DNA from: Streptomyces goshikiensis
Lineage (GTDB): Bacteria; Actinomycetota; Actinomycetes; Streptomycetales; Streptomycetaceae
DNA length: 64,000 nucleotides
Reading direction: 5' to 3'
Assembly (NCBI RefSeq): GCF_014650555.1
Contig: NZ_BMVE01000006.1
Coordinates: 186,001-250,000, forward strand
In this document: one piece after another, positions 8,278-16,795 of the stretch
How positions within the stretch are numbered: the first letter of the stretch is position 1
Layout of the letters: each line of letters starts with the position of its first letter
Program-made: the position numbers and the translations under genes
The notes under the pieces: generated by a model
The model's input: only the letters and a program-made list of their open reading frames with translations
Database searches by the model: none
Told to the model about the DNA's origin: nothing

Positions 8278-10304
8278 TTGCCCTCCTCCTCTTCTCCTCG
8301 CGGCTCGTCCGGCGTGACGACCGCGAGGACCTGGTCCATCGCGACGGTGGTGCCGGGGGAGACGTCGAGCTCGGCGACGGTGCCGGAGTGCGGGGCGGAG
8401 ATGACGTGCTCCATCTTCATCGCCTCGACGACGAGCAGGCTCTGACCGGCCGTCACCTTGTCGCCGACGGCCACCTTGACGACGGTGACGGTGCCGGGCA
8501 TCGGGGCGGCCAGCGTCTCCGCCCCGGCGTGGCCGCGACCGCTGAGGGCCGCGGTGACGGGGTCGTGGGCCTGGACGTGCCAGCTGTCGCCGTCCCGGCC
8601 GAGCCAGGTCCCTTCGGGGGAGCGGGCGTGGCTGAAGGTGTGCGTGACGCCGTCGAGTTCCACCGTGACGCGGTCCTCGCCCCGGCTGACGATCCGGCCC
8701 CGGGCCGGCGCGCCGGAGTCCTCGGCGAGTAGGAGCTCCGTCTCGGCGCCCGAGGGGCGGGAGCGGACCGACACCGGCTCCTGGCCCGGGAGGCGGAAGT
8801 GGTGGACCGTCCAGGCGGGGGTACCGCCCAGGCGCCAGCCGTCGCCGGCCCCGAAGGGGTCGACCCAGTTCCCGGAAGGGGAGGGGAGGGCGGGGCGGTG
8901 GGCGGCCAGCAGGGCCGCCGCCGCGAAGACCTCCGGCGGGACGCCCTCCGGGAGCAGCGTCGACAGGTCGCGCTCCACCAGACCGGTGTCCAGGTTGCCC
9001 GACACCACGTCCGGGTGCGCCAGGAGCCTGCGCAGGAAACCGGTGTTGGTCTGGACGCCCAGGATCACCGTGTCCGCCAGGGCCCCCCGCAGGATGCGCA
9101 GGGCGGTGGCCCGGTCGGGGCCGTACGCGATCACCTTCGACAGCATCGGGTCGTACGTCGAGCCGGTGTCCACCCCGGCCACCAGGCCGGAGTCCGTCCG
9201 CACGGACCCGCCCGACGGCTCGGACAGCGCCAGCACCGTCCCCCCGGAGGGCAGGAAGCCCCGCGCCGGGTCCTCCGCGCAGACGCGGGCCTCGACGGCG
9301 TGCCCGGTGAGGGTGACGTCGGCCTGGCCGAAGCCCAGCTCCGCGCCGGAGGCCACCCGCAGCTGCTGCTCCACCAGGTCCAGCCCGGTGATCAGCTCCG
9401 TCACCGGGTGCTCCACCTGGAGCCGGGTGTTCATCTCCATGAAGTAGTAGGAGGACGGGTCCCCGCCCGGGACGATGAACTCCACCGTCCCCGCGCCCAC
9501 GTACCCGCACGAGCGCGCCGCCTCCACCGCCGCCGCGCCCATCGAGGCCCGCAGCTCCGGCGTCAGCAGGACCGACGGGGCCTCCTCGATCACCTTCTGG
9601 TGGCGGCGCTGGAGCGAGCACTCGCGCTCACCCAGGTGCACCACGTTCCCGTACGAGTCCGCCAGCACCTGGATCTCGATGTGCCGGGGCCGGTCCACCC
9701 AGCGCTCCACGAGCAGCGTGTCGTCGCCGAACGAGGACCTCGCCTCGCGCCGCGCCGCCGCGATCTCCTCCGCGAGCAGCCCGGCGTCCCGCACCAGCCG
9801 CATGCCCTTGCCGCCGCCGCCCGCCGAGGGCTTCAGCAGCACCGGCATGCCGATCTCCTCGGCCGCCGCGACGAGTTCGGCATCCGACAGACCGCTGCCG
9901 GACGAGCCGGGGACCACGGGCACGCCCGCCGCCTTCACCGTCTCCTTGGCCCGGATCTTGTCGCCCATCAGGGAGATCGCCTTGGCGGGCGGCCCGATGA
10001 AGGCCAGCCCCGCCTCCGCGCACGCCTGCGCGAAACCCGCGTTCTCCGCGAGGAAGCCGTACCCCGGGTGGATCGCCTCGGCCCCGCTGCGGCGGGCGGC
10101 GTCGAGCAGCCGCTCCACCGACAGGTAGCTCTCGGCGGCCGCAGCCGGGCCGATCCGGACGGCCGTGTCGGCCTCCCGTACGTGCCGGGCGTCGGCGTCC
10201 GCGTCGCTGAAGACGGCAACCGAGCGCACCCCGAGCTCCCGCAGCGTGCGGATGACCCGGACCGCGATCTCGCCCCGGTTGGCGACCAGAACAGTGCTGA
10301 ACAT
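8274..10304 (-). CDS. Acyl-CoA carboxylase alpha subunit (biotin carboxylase plus BCCP), methylcrotonyl-CoA type
   Basis: A 676-residue biotin carboxylase fused to its biotin carrier. The biotin-carboxylase domain fills residues ~1-445 with the ATP-grasp loop KPSAGGGGKGMRLV and the EMNTRLQVEHPVTE active-site block. The C-terminal carrier has EAMKMEH, biotin site Lys630. The start is ATG at 10302-10304 with GAGG nine bases upstream; an upstream in-frame GTG has no such site. Together with the beta subunit 16 bases upstream and the HMG-CoA lyase overlapping downstream, it most likely carboxylates 3-methylcrotonyl-CoA, although actinobacterial alpha subunits can serve several carboxylases. Confidence 0.93.
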   Translation of the reverse strand: MFSTVLVANRGEIAVRVIRTLRELGVRSVAVFSDADADARHVREADTAVRIGPAAAAESYLSVERLLDAARRSGAEAIHPGYGFLAENAGFAQACAEAGLAFIGPPAKAISLMGDKIRAKETVKAAGVPVVPGSSGSGLSDAELVAAAEEIGMPVLLKPSAGGGGKGMRLVRDAGLLAEEIAAARREARSSFGDDTLLVERWVDRPRHIEIQVLADSYGNVVHLGERECSLQRRHQKVIEEAPSVLLTPELRASMGAAAVEAARSCGYVGAGTVEFIVPGGDPSSYYFMEMNTRLQVEHPVTELITGLDLVEQQLRVASGAELGFGQADVTLTGHAVEARVCAEDPARGFLPSGGTVLALSEPSGGSVRTDSGLVAGVDTGSTYDPMLSKVIAYGPDRATALRILRGALADTVILGVQTNTGFLRRLLAHPDVVSGNLDTGLVERDLSTLLPEGVPPEVFAAAALLAAHRPALPSPSGNWVDPFGAGDGWRLGGTPAWTVHHFRLPGQEPVSVRSRPSGAETELLLAEDSGAPARGRIVSRGEDRVTVELDGVTHTFSHARSPEGTWLGRDGDSWHVQAHDPVTAALSGRGHAGAETLAAPMPGTVTVVKVAVGDKVTAGQSLLVVEAMKMEHVISAPHSGTVAELDVSPGTTVAMDQVLAVVTPDEPRGEEEEGK

Positions 10305-10320
10305 CAGTGAGGTCCTCACG

Positions 10321-11937
10321 TCACATACGGAAGATGCCGAAGCCGCGATCGCCCAGCGGGGCGTTCGCGCACGCGGTCAGGGCCAGTCCCAGCACCTGCC
10401 GGGTCTCCATCGGGTCGATGACCCCGTCGTCCCACAGCCGCGCGGTGGCGTAGTAGGCGTTGCCCTGCTCCTCGTACTGCGCGCGGACCGGGGCCTTGAA
10501 GGCCTCCTCGTCGTCGGCCGGCCACTCCTGGCCCGCGCCCTCGATCTGGTCGCGCTTGACGGTGGCGAGCACCGAGGCCGCCTGCTCGCCGCCCATGACG
10601 GAGATCTTCGCGTTGGGCCACATCCACAGGAACCGCGGCGAGTACGCCCGCCCGCACATCGAGTAGTTGCCCGCGCCGTACGAGCCGCCGACCACCACCG
10701 TCAGCTTCGGGACCCGGGTGCAGGCCACGGCCGTGACCATCTTGGCGCCGTGCTTGGCGATGCCGCCGGCCTCGTAGTCGCGTCCGACCATGAAGCCGGA
10801 GATGTTCTGGAGGAAGAGGAGCGGGATCCCGCGCTGGTCGCACAGCTCGATGAAGTGCGCGCCCTTCTGGGCCGACTCGGAGAAGAGGATGCCGTTGTTG
10901 GCGACGATGCCGACCGGATGGCCGTGGATCCGGGCGAAGCCGGTGACCAGCGTCGTGCCGAACTCGGCCTTGAACTCCTGGAAGCGGGAACCGTCCACGA
11001 GGCGGGCGATGATCTCGCGGGCGTCGTACGGGGTGCGGGAGTCCACCGGGACCGCGCCGTACAGCCCGGCCGGGTCCACCTTCGGCTCCTCGGGGGCCTC
11101 CACCGACCAGGGCAGCTCCCCGCGCCCGGGCAGGGTGGCCACGATGTTCCGTACGATCCGCAGCGCGTGCGCGTCGTCCTCCGCGAGGTGGTCGGTGACG
11201 CCGGAGGTCCGGGAGTGGACCTCGCCGCCGCCCAGCTCCTCGGCCGTGACGACCTCGCCGGTGGCCGCCTTCACCAGCGGCGGGCCGCCGAGGAAGATCG
11301 TGCCCTGGCCGCGCACGATGACGGCCTCGTCGCTCATCGCCGGGACGTACGCGCCGCCCGCCGTGCAGGAGCCGAGGACGGCCGCGATCTGCGGGATGCC
11401 GGCGCCGGACATGCGCGCCTGGTTGTAGAAGATGCGGCCGAAGTGGTCCCGGTCGGGGAAGACCTCGTCCTGCATGGGGAGGAAGGCGCCGCCCGAGTCG
11501 ACCAGGTAGAGGCAGGGGAGACGGTTCTCCAGGGCCACCTCCTGGGCGCGCAGGTGCTTCTTGACGGTCATCGGGTAGTACGTGCCGCCCTTGACGGTGG
11601 CGTCGTTGGCGACGATCACGCACTCGCGGCCGCTGACCCGGCCGATGCCCGCGATGACCCCGGCGGCCGGGGCCGCGCCCCCGTACATCCCCTCGGCGGC
11701 CAGCGGGGCCAGCTCCAGGAACGGGGATCCGGGGTCGAGGAGGGCGTCCACGCGGTCGCGGGGAAGCAGCTTCCCGCGGGCGGTGTGGCGGGCGCGGGCC
11801 TTGTCGCCGCCGCCGAGCCGGGCCGCGCCGAGCCGGGCGCGCAGGCCCTCGGTCAGCTCGCGGTGGGCGGCCTCGTTGGTCCGCCAGGCCTCGGACGCCG
11901 GGTCCGCGGCGCTCGTCAGCACTGGTGCCTGCTGCAT
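10321..11937 (-). CDS. Acyl-CoA carboxylase beta subunit (carboxyltransferase), methylcrotonyl-CoA type
   Basis: A 538-residue carboxyltransferase carrying both crotonase-like halves. It transfers carboxyl from carboxybiotin to an acyl-CoA. Seen: the N-terminal CT domain with LYLVDSGGAFLPMQDEVFPD and the oxyanion stretch GIPQIAAVLGSCTAGGAYVPAM, and the C-terminal half with LLFLQNISGFMVG and KLTVVVGGSYGAGNY. These blocks resemble methylcrotonyl-CoA carboxylase beta more than propionyl-CoA carboxylase. It is the first gene of the operon, with an ATG at 11935-11937; the divergent TetR gene and paired operators lie 100 bp upstream, so induction by a pathway acyl-CoA is a reasonable inference. Confidence 0.92.
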   Translation of the reverse strand: MQQAPVLTSAADPASEAWRTNEAAHRELTEGLRARLGAARLGGGDKARARHTARGKLLPRDRVDALLDPGSPFLELAPLAAEGMYGGAAPAAGVIAGIGRVSGRECVIVANDATVKGGTYYPMTVKKHLRAQEVALENRLPCLYLVDSGGAFLPMQDEVFPDRDHFGRIFYNQARMSGAGIPQIAAVLGSCTAGGAYVPAMSDEAVIVRGQGTIFLGGPPLVKAATGEVVTAEELGGGEVHSRTSGVTDHLAEDDAHALRIVRNIVATLPGRGELPWSVEAPEEPKVDPAGLYGAVPVDSRTPYDAREIIARLVDGSRFQEFKAEFGTTLVTGFARIHGHPVGIVANNGILFSESAQKGAHFIELCDQRGIPLLFLQNISGFMVGRDYEAGGIAKHGAKMVTAVACTRVPKLTVVVGGSYGAGNYSMCGRAYSPRFLWMWPNAKISVMGGEQAASVLATVKRDQIEGAGQEWPADDEEAFKAPVRAQYEEQGNAYYATARLWDDGVIDPMETRQVLGLALTACANAPLGDRGFGIFRM

Positions 11938-11967
11938 CGGTCGAGCTCCCTTGCTCGGTGCACGCTG

Positions 11968-12012
11968 TTAATGAGCGTTAACGCATGTACCGCCTAGGTT
12001 AACGAGCGCTAA
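11968..12012. promoter_or_regulatory. Two TetR-type operators in the divergent carboxylase/TetR promoter region
   Basis: Two near-identical dyads: TTAATGAGCGTTAA at 11968-11981 and TTAACGAGCGCTAA at 11999-12012. They are 31 bp apart, about three helical turns. The second overlaps the region just upstream of the TetR -10 element (TAGAAT, 12023-12028). They are probably the binding sites of the adjacent regulator, giving both autoregulation and control of the catabolic operon. Confidence 0.75.
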
Positions 12013-12036
12013 CGGCCCTGTCTAGAATGGATTCCC

Positions 12037-12615
12037 ATGAGCACCAGTGCCGCCGCCCCGACCCGTCGCGAGCAGATCCTCAGCGAGGCCGCCCGCCTCT
12101 TCGCCGAGCGCGGATTCCACGGCGTGGGCGTGGACGAGATAGGGGCCGCGGTGGGCATCAGCGGCCCCGGCCTGTACCGGCACTTCGCGGGCAAGGACGC
12201 CATGCTCGCCGAGCTGCTGGTCGGGATCAGCGAGCGGCTGCTGACCGGCGGGCGCCGCCGGGCGGAGGAAGCGGCCGGGGACCCCTCCCTGGTGCTGGCC
12301 TCGCTCATCGACGGGCACATCGACTTCGCGCTCGACGACCGGGCGCTGATCACCGTCCACGACCGGGAGCTCGACCGGCTGCGCGATGCCGACCGCAAGC
12401 TCGTGCGCCAGTTGCAGCGCCAGTACGTGGAGCTGTGGGTGGCCGTCGTGCGCGAGCTGCACCCCCGGGTGGGGGAGGCGGAGGTCCGGGTCTCCGTACA
12501 CGCGGTGTTCGGCCTGCTCAACTCCACCCCGCACCTGGCGGCGCTGGGCCGGGAGGCGACCGAATCGCTGCTGCGCAGGCTCGCGCACGGATCGTTCGGG
12601 GCGCTCTCCGGGTGA
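12037..12615 (+). CDS. TetR/AcrR-family regulator of the acyl-CoA catabolic operon
   Basis: A 192-residue TetR-type repressor. The N-terminal helix-turn-helix spans residues ~10-57, with REQILSEAARLFAERGFHGVGVDEIG followed by the recognition-helix pattern ISGPGLYRHFAGKDAML. The ligand domain is the remaining ~130 residues. It is divergent from the carboxylase operon and shares a promoter region with two matching operators. No ribosome binding site precedes the ATG; TAGAAT lies 8 bases upstream, so the transcript is probably leaderless. The ligand is unknown; a branched acyl-CoA is the obvious guess. Confidence 0.9.
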   Translation: MSTSAAAPTRREQILSEAARLFAERGFHGVGVDEIGAAVGISGPGLYRHFAGKDAMLAELLVGISERLLTGGRRRAEEAAGDPSLVLASLIDGHIDFALDDRALITVHDRELDRLRDADRKLVRQLQRQYVELWVAVVRELHPRVGEAEVRVSVHAVFGLLNSTPHLAALGREATESLLRRLAHGSFGALSG

Positions 12616-12680
12616 TCCGGCGCGTCCGCTGGGCGGGACGGACGGGACGCGTCCGCCCGGGCGGCGGCAGAATGGGCCGT

Positions 12681-13478
12681 ATGCCGATGCCGATAGAGAC
12701 GTCCGTACCCACCCGAGCCGAACTCATCGACCACCTGGTCCGCACCCGGATCGCCGGGGACGTCGCCACGCCACGCGAGAACAACCTCTCCCACTACCGC
12801 AAGCTCGCCAACGGCGATCGGCACTACTGGCTCGGCCTGGAACTGGGCGACCGCTGGGCCGACGAGCAGGACGTCCTCGCGGTGATGGCGGAGCGCTGCG
12901 GCGTCGTGGACGACCCGCAGCACCGCCAGGGCCAGGACACCATCGACCCGGAACTGACCGTCGCGGGCCTGGAGCGGCTGGCGGCCAGGCTGCGGAAGGC
13001 CGCGCTGGACCGGCAGAGCGTGCTGCTCGCCACCGGGCACCCGGGCGGCCTGCTGGACGTCCACCGGGCGACGGCGGTGGCGCTGCGCGCCGCCGGCTGC
13101 GAGATCGTGGTCATCCCGGCCGGTCTGACGGCCGACGAGGGCTCGGTCTGGCAGTTCGCGGACATCGCGGTCCTGGAGCGGGGCGCGACCCTGTGGCACA
13201 CCCACTCGCCCGCGCCGATGGCGGCGATCCTGGACGGCCTGGCCGCCGCCGGGCGCCCGCAGCCGGACCTGGTCGTCGCCGACCACGGCTGGGCGGGCTG
13301 CGCCGCGCAGCGCGGCCTGGACGCGGTGGGCTACGCGGACTGCAACGACCCGGCCCTGTTCCTCGGCGAGGCCGAGGGCACCCTCCAGGTGGCGGTACCG
13401 CTGGACGACCACGTCCGTGACCCGAGGTACTACGACCCGATGGTGGCGTACCTGCTCGCGACGGCCGGTCTGCTGTAA
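12681..13478 (+). CDS. Phosphatase-like protein of unknown substrate
   Basis: A 265-residue protein conserved, to my knowledge, across Streptomyces and usually labelled phosphatase. I cannot assign a reaction. Visible features: a conserved early block NNLSHYRKLANGDRHYWLGLE, a central nucleotide- or phosphate-binding-like loop LLATGHPGGLLDVH, and a late DLVVADHGWAGCAAQRGLDAVGY with His and acidic residues that could bind metal. There is no signal peptide or membrane segment. Start ATG at 12681 is supported by CAGAAT 7 bases upstream, which suggests a leaderless transcript; an ATG three codons earlier is possible. It stands alone between the TetR gene and a convergent SDR gene. Confidence 0.7.
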   Translation: MPMPIETSVPTRAELIDHLVRTRIAGDVATPRENNLSHYRKLANGDRHYWLGLELGDRWADEQDVLAVMAERCGVVDDPQHRQGQDTIDPELTVAGLERLAARLRKAALDRQSVLLATGHPGGLLDVHRATAVALRAAGCEIVVIPAGLTADEGSVWQFADIAVLERGATLWHTHSPAPMAAILDGLAAAGRPQPDLVVADHGWAGCAAQRGLDAVGYADCNDPALFLGEAEGTLQVAVPLDDHVRDPRYYDPMVAYLLATAGLL

Positions 13479-13521
13479 CCGGCGGACCCGGTGCGGCCCG
13501 GCCGTCGGGGGTGGCGCGGGG

Positions 13522-14364
13522 TCAGCGCAGCCAGCCGCCGGTGAGGTCCTGGACGGCGGAGCCGTCCAGGTCGGCGAGCTTGGTGGCGACGAACTCCCGC
13601 GCCCAGTCGGAGGTCTGGATCCGGAACGGCATCGTCTCGGCGGTCAGCGCCGCGATGATCGGCGCCGCCGCCTCCTGCGAGGTCTGGGCGTTGCCGAAGG
13701 ACTGCATGGTGCGCTCGATGTAGGCCTTCAGCGCGGGGGCGTACGGACCGGCCTCGGCGAGCAGGGCCGGGACGTCGAGCCGTACGTTGGTGACGAACTC
13801 GCTGGCGACGGCGCCCGGTTCGACGACGGCCACCTGGACGCCGGTGGTGGCGGCGACCGGCGCCAGGGACTCCATGAAGCCCTCGACGGCGAACTTGGCC
13901 GCGCAGTACGACTCGTTGAACGGCTGGCCGATCATCCCGCCGACGCTCGTCACGGTGATGACCCGGCCGCCGGAGGCGCGCAGGTGGGGGAGCGCGGCCT
14001 TGGTGAGTTCGACGACGCCGAAGTAGTTGACCTCCATGGTGGACCGGACGCCCTCCATGCCGTGCTGCTCGATGGTGCCGACGAAGCCGGCGCCCGCGTT
14101 GTTCACGACGGCGTCGAGACCGCCGCGCTCGGCGACGACCTCCGCCACGCAGGAGGCGACGGATCCGGCGTCGGTCACGTCCAGCCGCTTGACCTGGACC
14201 AGGTCGGCGACGCCGGCTTCGGCGGCGGCCTCGCGCAGGGCGTCGGCCTTGGCGGTGTCGCGCATGGTGGCCACGGTGTGCCAGCCGGCCTGGGCGGCGG
14301 CCACGGCGGCGGCCAGGCCGATGCCGGAGGACGTGCCGGTGATGAGGACGGTCTTGGTGCTCAT
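13522..14364 (-). CDS. Short-chain dehydrogenase/reductase
   Basis: A 280-residue classical SDR. It has the NAD(P) motif TGTSSGIG at residues ~9-16, the NNAG motif near residue 90, and the catalytic Ser...Tyr-x-x-x-Lys (TSVGG, then SYCAAKF). Substrate is unknown. It is divergent from a MarR-family gene, with a strongly symmetric purine-pyrimidine tract between the two, so the MarR protein probably represses it. The ATG at 14362-14364 has GGAG six bases upstream. The MarR/oxidoreductase arrangement is typical of responses to small phenolics or redox-active compounds; this is inference only. Confidence 0.88.
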   Translation of the reverse strand: MSTKTVLITGTSSGIGLAAAVAAAQAGWHTVATMRDTAKADALREAAAEAGVADLVQVKRLDVTDAGSVASCVAEVVAERGGLDAVVNNAGAGFVGTIEQHGMEGVRSTMEVNYFGVVELTKAALPHLRASGGRVITVTSVGGMIGQPFNESYCAAKFAVEGFMESLAPVAATTGVQVAVVEPGAVASEFVTNVRLDVPALLAEAGPYAPALKAYIERTMQSFGNAQTSQEAAAPIIAALTAETMPFRIQTSDWAREFVATKLADLDGSAVQDLTGGWLR

Positions 14365-14380
14365 GGAGGTCTCCCTGGAT

Positions 14381-14425
14381 TTGTGCGTGCACACACACAT
14401 TATCTTTGTGTGCACGTGCACGCAA
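14381..14425. promoter_or_regulatory. MarR operator region, palindromic and alternating purine-pyrimidine
   Basis: The stretch contains GTGCGTGCACACACA (14383-14397) and its opposing arm TGTGTGCACGTGCACGC (14407-14423) around an A/T-rich centre. It lies between the SDR and MarR starts. A TACTCT -10 element for the MarR gene follows at 14432-14437. Confidence 0.7.
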
Positions 14426-14443
14426 CCCGGGTACTCTTTTCCC

Positions 14444-14905
14444 ATGGCGCACAGCGAACTCAACCTGGACGGCCTCACCCCCCGCGACCACGCCTTCTAC
14501 GGCCTGGTCTGGGCCGGCACCACCCTCACGGCCCGGGTCGACCAGGCCCTCACGCGCCACCACGACCTGCCGCTGTCGTGGTTCGAGGTGATGCTGTGGC
14601 TGAGCGTCCAGCACGAGCCGGTCGCCCCCTCCGAGCTGGGCGCCCGGACCCTGCTCAGCCGCAGCCAGGTCTCGCGCGTCGCCGATTCGCTCCGGGCCCG
14701 CGGCCTGGTCGAGCGGGTCCCGTCCCCGACGGACGCCCGGTCGGTGGGGATCGCCCTGACCGAGGCGGGCCGCCGTGCCTTCGCCGAGGCCGACGCCACC
14801 CGGCGCGAGGCCCTCGCCGAGGCCTTCGACGACCGCCTCGACGACATGGACATAGCCGCGCTGGAGGCGGTCTGGGCGAAGCTCAAGGCGCGGCCCGAGG
14901 CGTAG
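14444..14905 (+). CDS. MarR-family transcriptional regulator
   Basis: A 153-residue winged-helix regulator. The DNA-binding region covers residues ~65-110: SELGARTLLSRSQVSRVADSLRARGLVERVPSPTDARSVGIALTEAGR, which includes the recognition helix and the D-x-R-S wing of MarR proteins. The N-terminal helices form the dimer/ligand domain. The gene faces the SDR gene across a palindromic spacer, which is the usual arrangement for a MarR repressor with its target. No ribosome binding site is seen; the -10 element TACTCT is six bases upstream of the ATG, so it is probably leaderless. Confidence 0.9.
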   Translation: MAHSELNLDGLTPRDHAFYGLVWAGTTLTARVDQALTRHHDLPLSWFEVMLWLSVQHEPVAPSELGARTLLSRSQVSRVADSLRARGLVERVPSPTDARSVGIALTEAGRRAFAEADATRREALAEAFDDRLDDMDIAALEAVWAKLKARPEA

Positions 14906-14966
14906 CGGATCCCTCCGCGCGGCCGGGCGGGCGGCGTTGTCAGTGCCGGCCGTTAGCGTCGCCACC

Positions 14967-15839
14967 GTGACGAACCCGCCGAGCGCCCGGGGCGCCCAGA
15001 ACCCGCTGTCCGTACTCGTCGACGACCCGCAAGGCCGCTCCCTGGGGATGGAGTTGCCGCCGGGGACGCTGCACGACCGGCCCGGCCGCCGGAGCCGGCT
15101 GGGCGTCAGGGCGCGGCGCGAGCCGCTGCTGTGGGTCTCCGACGCGCCCGTGGGAGTGGAGGCGCTCGCCGCCTGCCGGGGCGCCGCCGTGGCCGAGGCC
15201 GGTCTGTGGGCGGTGCTGTTCCAGGAGCGGCGGGGCCTGGAGAGCTGGTGGACCCGCGACGAGCTGAACCCCGCCGCCATGTCCGACCCCGGCGACCACC
15301 ACGTCGAGCCGGTGCTGCGGGAGTTCTGGAACGGGGTCGTCCCCGACCCCGAGGAGGGTGAGGGCCCCGACGGCGCCGGGCTGATCGCCCCCTTCGGCCG
15401 GGAGTGGCCTGGCCTCGCGGAATCCGGGGTGCAGCGGGAGGACCCGGAGGCGGCGGCCCTCGCGCTCGCGGCCGAGCTGGTCGGGACCGGCGTGCTGCCG
15501 AGCCCGCGCCTGGCGCTGATACCCGCCGGCCGGGGAGCCGACGTACCCACCGCGATGGGCTGGCGCGGCCCGGTGAACCACGAGGCGGACACGGCCCTGA
15601 TCAGCACCGTCCTGCGGTCCTGGGAGGACCGCTTCGGCGCCCGCGTCCTAGCCCTCGGCTTCGACGAACTCCACCTGTCCGTGGCGGCCCCGCCCCTGAC
15701 GACGGCCGCGTCGCTGCCGGTCGCCGCCGAGCACTTCGCCTTCTGCCCCGACAACGTCTGGCAGGGCTCCGGCAGCGTGCGCGCCTACGCGGACGAGGGC
15801 GTCACCGGCTCCGGCCACTGGGGCTTCTGGTGGGACTGA
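14967..15839 (+). CDS. DUF4253 domain protein
   Basis: A 290-residue cytoplasmic protein with a C-terminal DUF4253 domain (residues ~190-290), recognised from the block NHEADTALISTVLRSWEDRFGARVLALGFDELHLSVAAPP and from AAEHFAFCPDNVWQGSGSV. The domain's biochemical role is not established; it is often found near toxin-immunity or SMI1-like proteins, but no such neighbour is present here. GTG at 14967 was chosen because TAGCGT lies 7 bases upstream, the pattern of a leaderless start; in-frame TTG (14937) and GTG (14943) codons upstream lack any signal. The gene is convergent with the thioesterase gene, 27 bp apart. Confidence 0.8.
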   Translation: MTNPPSARGAQNPLSVLVDDPQGRSLGMELPPGTLHDRPGRRSRLGVRARREPLLWVSDAPVGVEALAACRGAAVAEAGLWAVLFQERRGLESWWTRDELNPAAMSDPGDHHVEPVLREFWNGVVPDPEEGEGPDGAGLIAPFGREWPGLAESGVQREDPEAAALALAAELVGTGVLPSPRLALIPAGRGADVPTAMGWRGPVNHEADTALISTVLRSWEDRFGARVLALGFDELHLSVAAPPLTTAASLPVAAEHFAFCPDNVWQGSGSVRAYADEGVTGSGHWGFWWD

Positions 15840-15866
15840 CCCCGGGCGCGGCGGGGGTCGTAAGAC

Positions 15867-16745
15867 CTAGGCGCGCGGGACGCGCACCACGCCCTCCTGG
15901 ATGACGGTGACGGCCAGCCGGCCGTCCTGCGTCCAGATCCGGGCCTGCCCCAGGCCCCGCCCGGCGGAGGACGAGGGCGACTCCTGGTCGTACAGCAGCC
16001 ACTCGTCCGCGCGGAACGGCCGGTGGAACCACATCGCGTGGTCGAGCGAGGCGCCCACCACGTCGCCGACGGCCCAGCCGCCCCGGCCGTGCGCGAGCAG
16101 CACCGAGTCCAGCAGGGTCATGTCCGAGACGTACGTGGCCAGGCAGGTGTGCAGCAGGGCGTCATCGCGCTCCAGCTTCCCGGCCGTGCGGAACCACACC
16201 TGCGTCCGCGGCTCCACCGGCTCGCCGACGCTGCCCCACGGCGGGGTCGTCGCGTACCGCAGGTCCACCGCGCCGCGCGCCTCGATCAGCCGCTCCACCG
16301 TGCCCGGGTCGCGGAAGATCTCCCGGTACGCGGGCAGCGACTCGGCGGCGGTCGGCAGGGTCTCCGGGTCGGGCGCGTCCGGCATCGCGCTCTGGTGCTC
16401 CAGGCCCTCCTCGTACGTCTGGAACGACGCGGAGAGGTGGAAGATCGGCTGCCCGTGCTGGACGGCGACGACCCGGCGCGTGGTGAAGGAGCGCCCGTCG
16501 CGGATCCGGTCCACCGCGTACACGATGGGCGCGCCCGGGTCCCCGGCGCGCAGGAAGTACGAGTGCAGCGAGTGCGCCGTCCGGTCCCCGGGCACGGTGC
16601 GGCCGGCCGCGACCAGCGCCTGCGCCGCTACCTGCCCGCCGAACACGCGCGGTACCAGCGCCGAACGGCTGGTACCGCGGAAGATGTCCTCCTCGATCTG
16701 CTCCAGGTCGAGCAGGTCGAGGAGGGTCGTCAGTGCCTCGTTCAT
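15867..16745 (-). CDS. tesB: Acyl-CoA thioesterase II (TesB)
   Basis: A 292-residue double-hotdog thioesterase that hydrolyses medium/long-chain acyl-CoA. Seen: the N-terminal start LLDLLDLEQIEEDIFRG typical of TesB, RVFGGQVAAQALVAAGRTV, the HSLHSYFLRAGDP motif, and in the second hotdog SLDHAMWFHRPFRADEWLLYDQESP. The latter includes the catalytic-type Asp of the Asp-Thr/Ser-Gln set. It is 50 bases downstream of an acyl-CoA dehydrogenase gene on the same strand, so the two are probably cotranscribed and act on the same acyl-CoA pool. Confidence 0.94.
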   Translation of the reverse strand: MNEALTTLLDLLDLEQIEEDIFRGTSRSALVPRVFGGQVAAQALVAAGRTVPGDRTAHSLHSYFLRAGDPGAPIVYAVDRIRDGRSFTTRRVVAVQHGQPIFHLSASFQTYEEGLEHQSAMPDAPDPETLPTAAESLPAYREIFRDPGTVERLIEARGAVDLRYATTPPWGSVGEPVEPRTQVWFRTAGKLERDDALLHTCLATYVSDMTLLDSVLLAHGRGGWAVGDVVGASLDHAMWFHRPFRADEWLLYDQESPSSSAGRGLGQARIWTQDGRLAVTVIQEGVVRVPRA

Positions 16746-16795
16746 GAGGGGAAGGGTAAGTGCGGGAGGGACGAGTCCCCTGGCCCGACGGTCCC

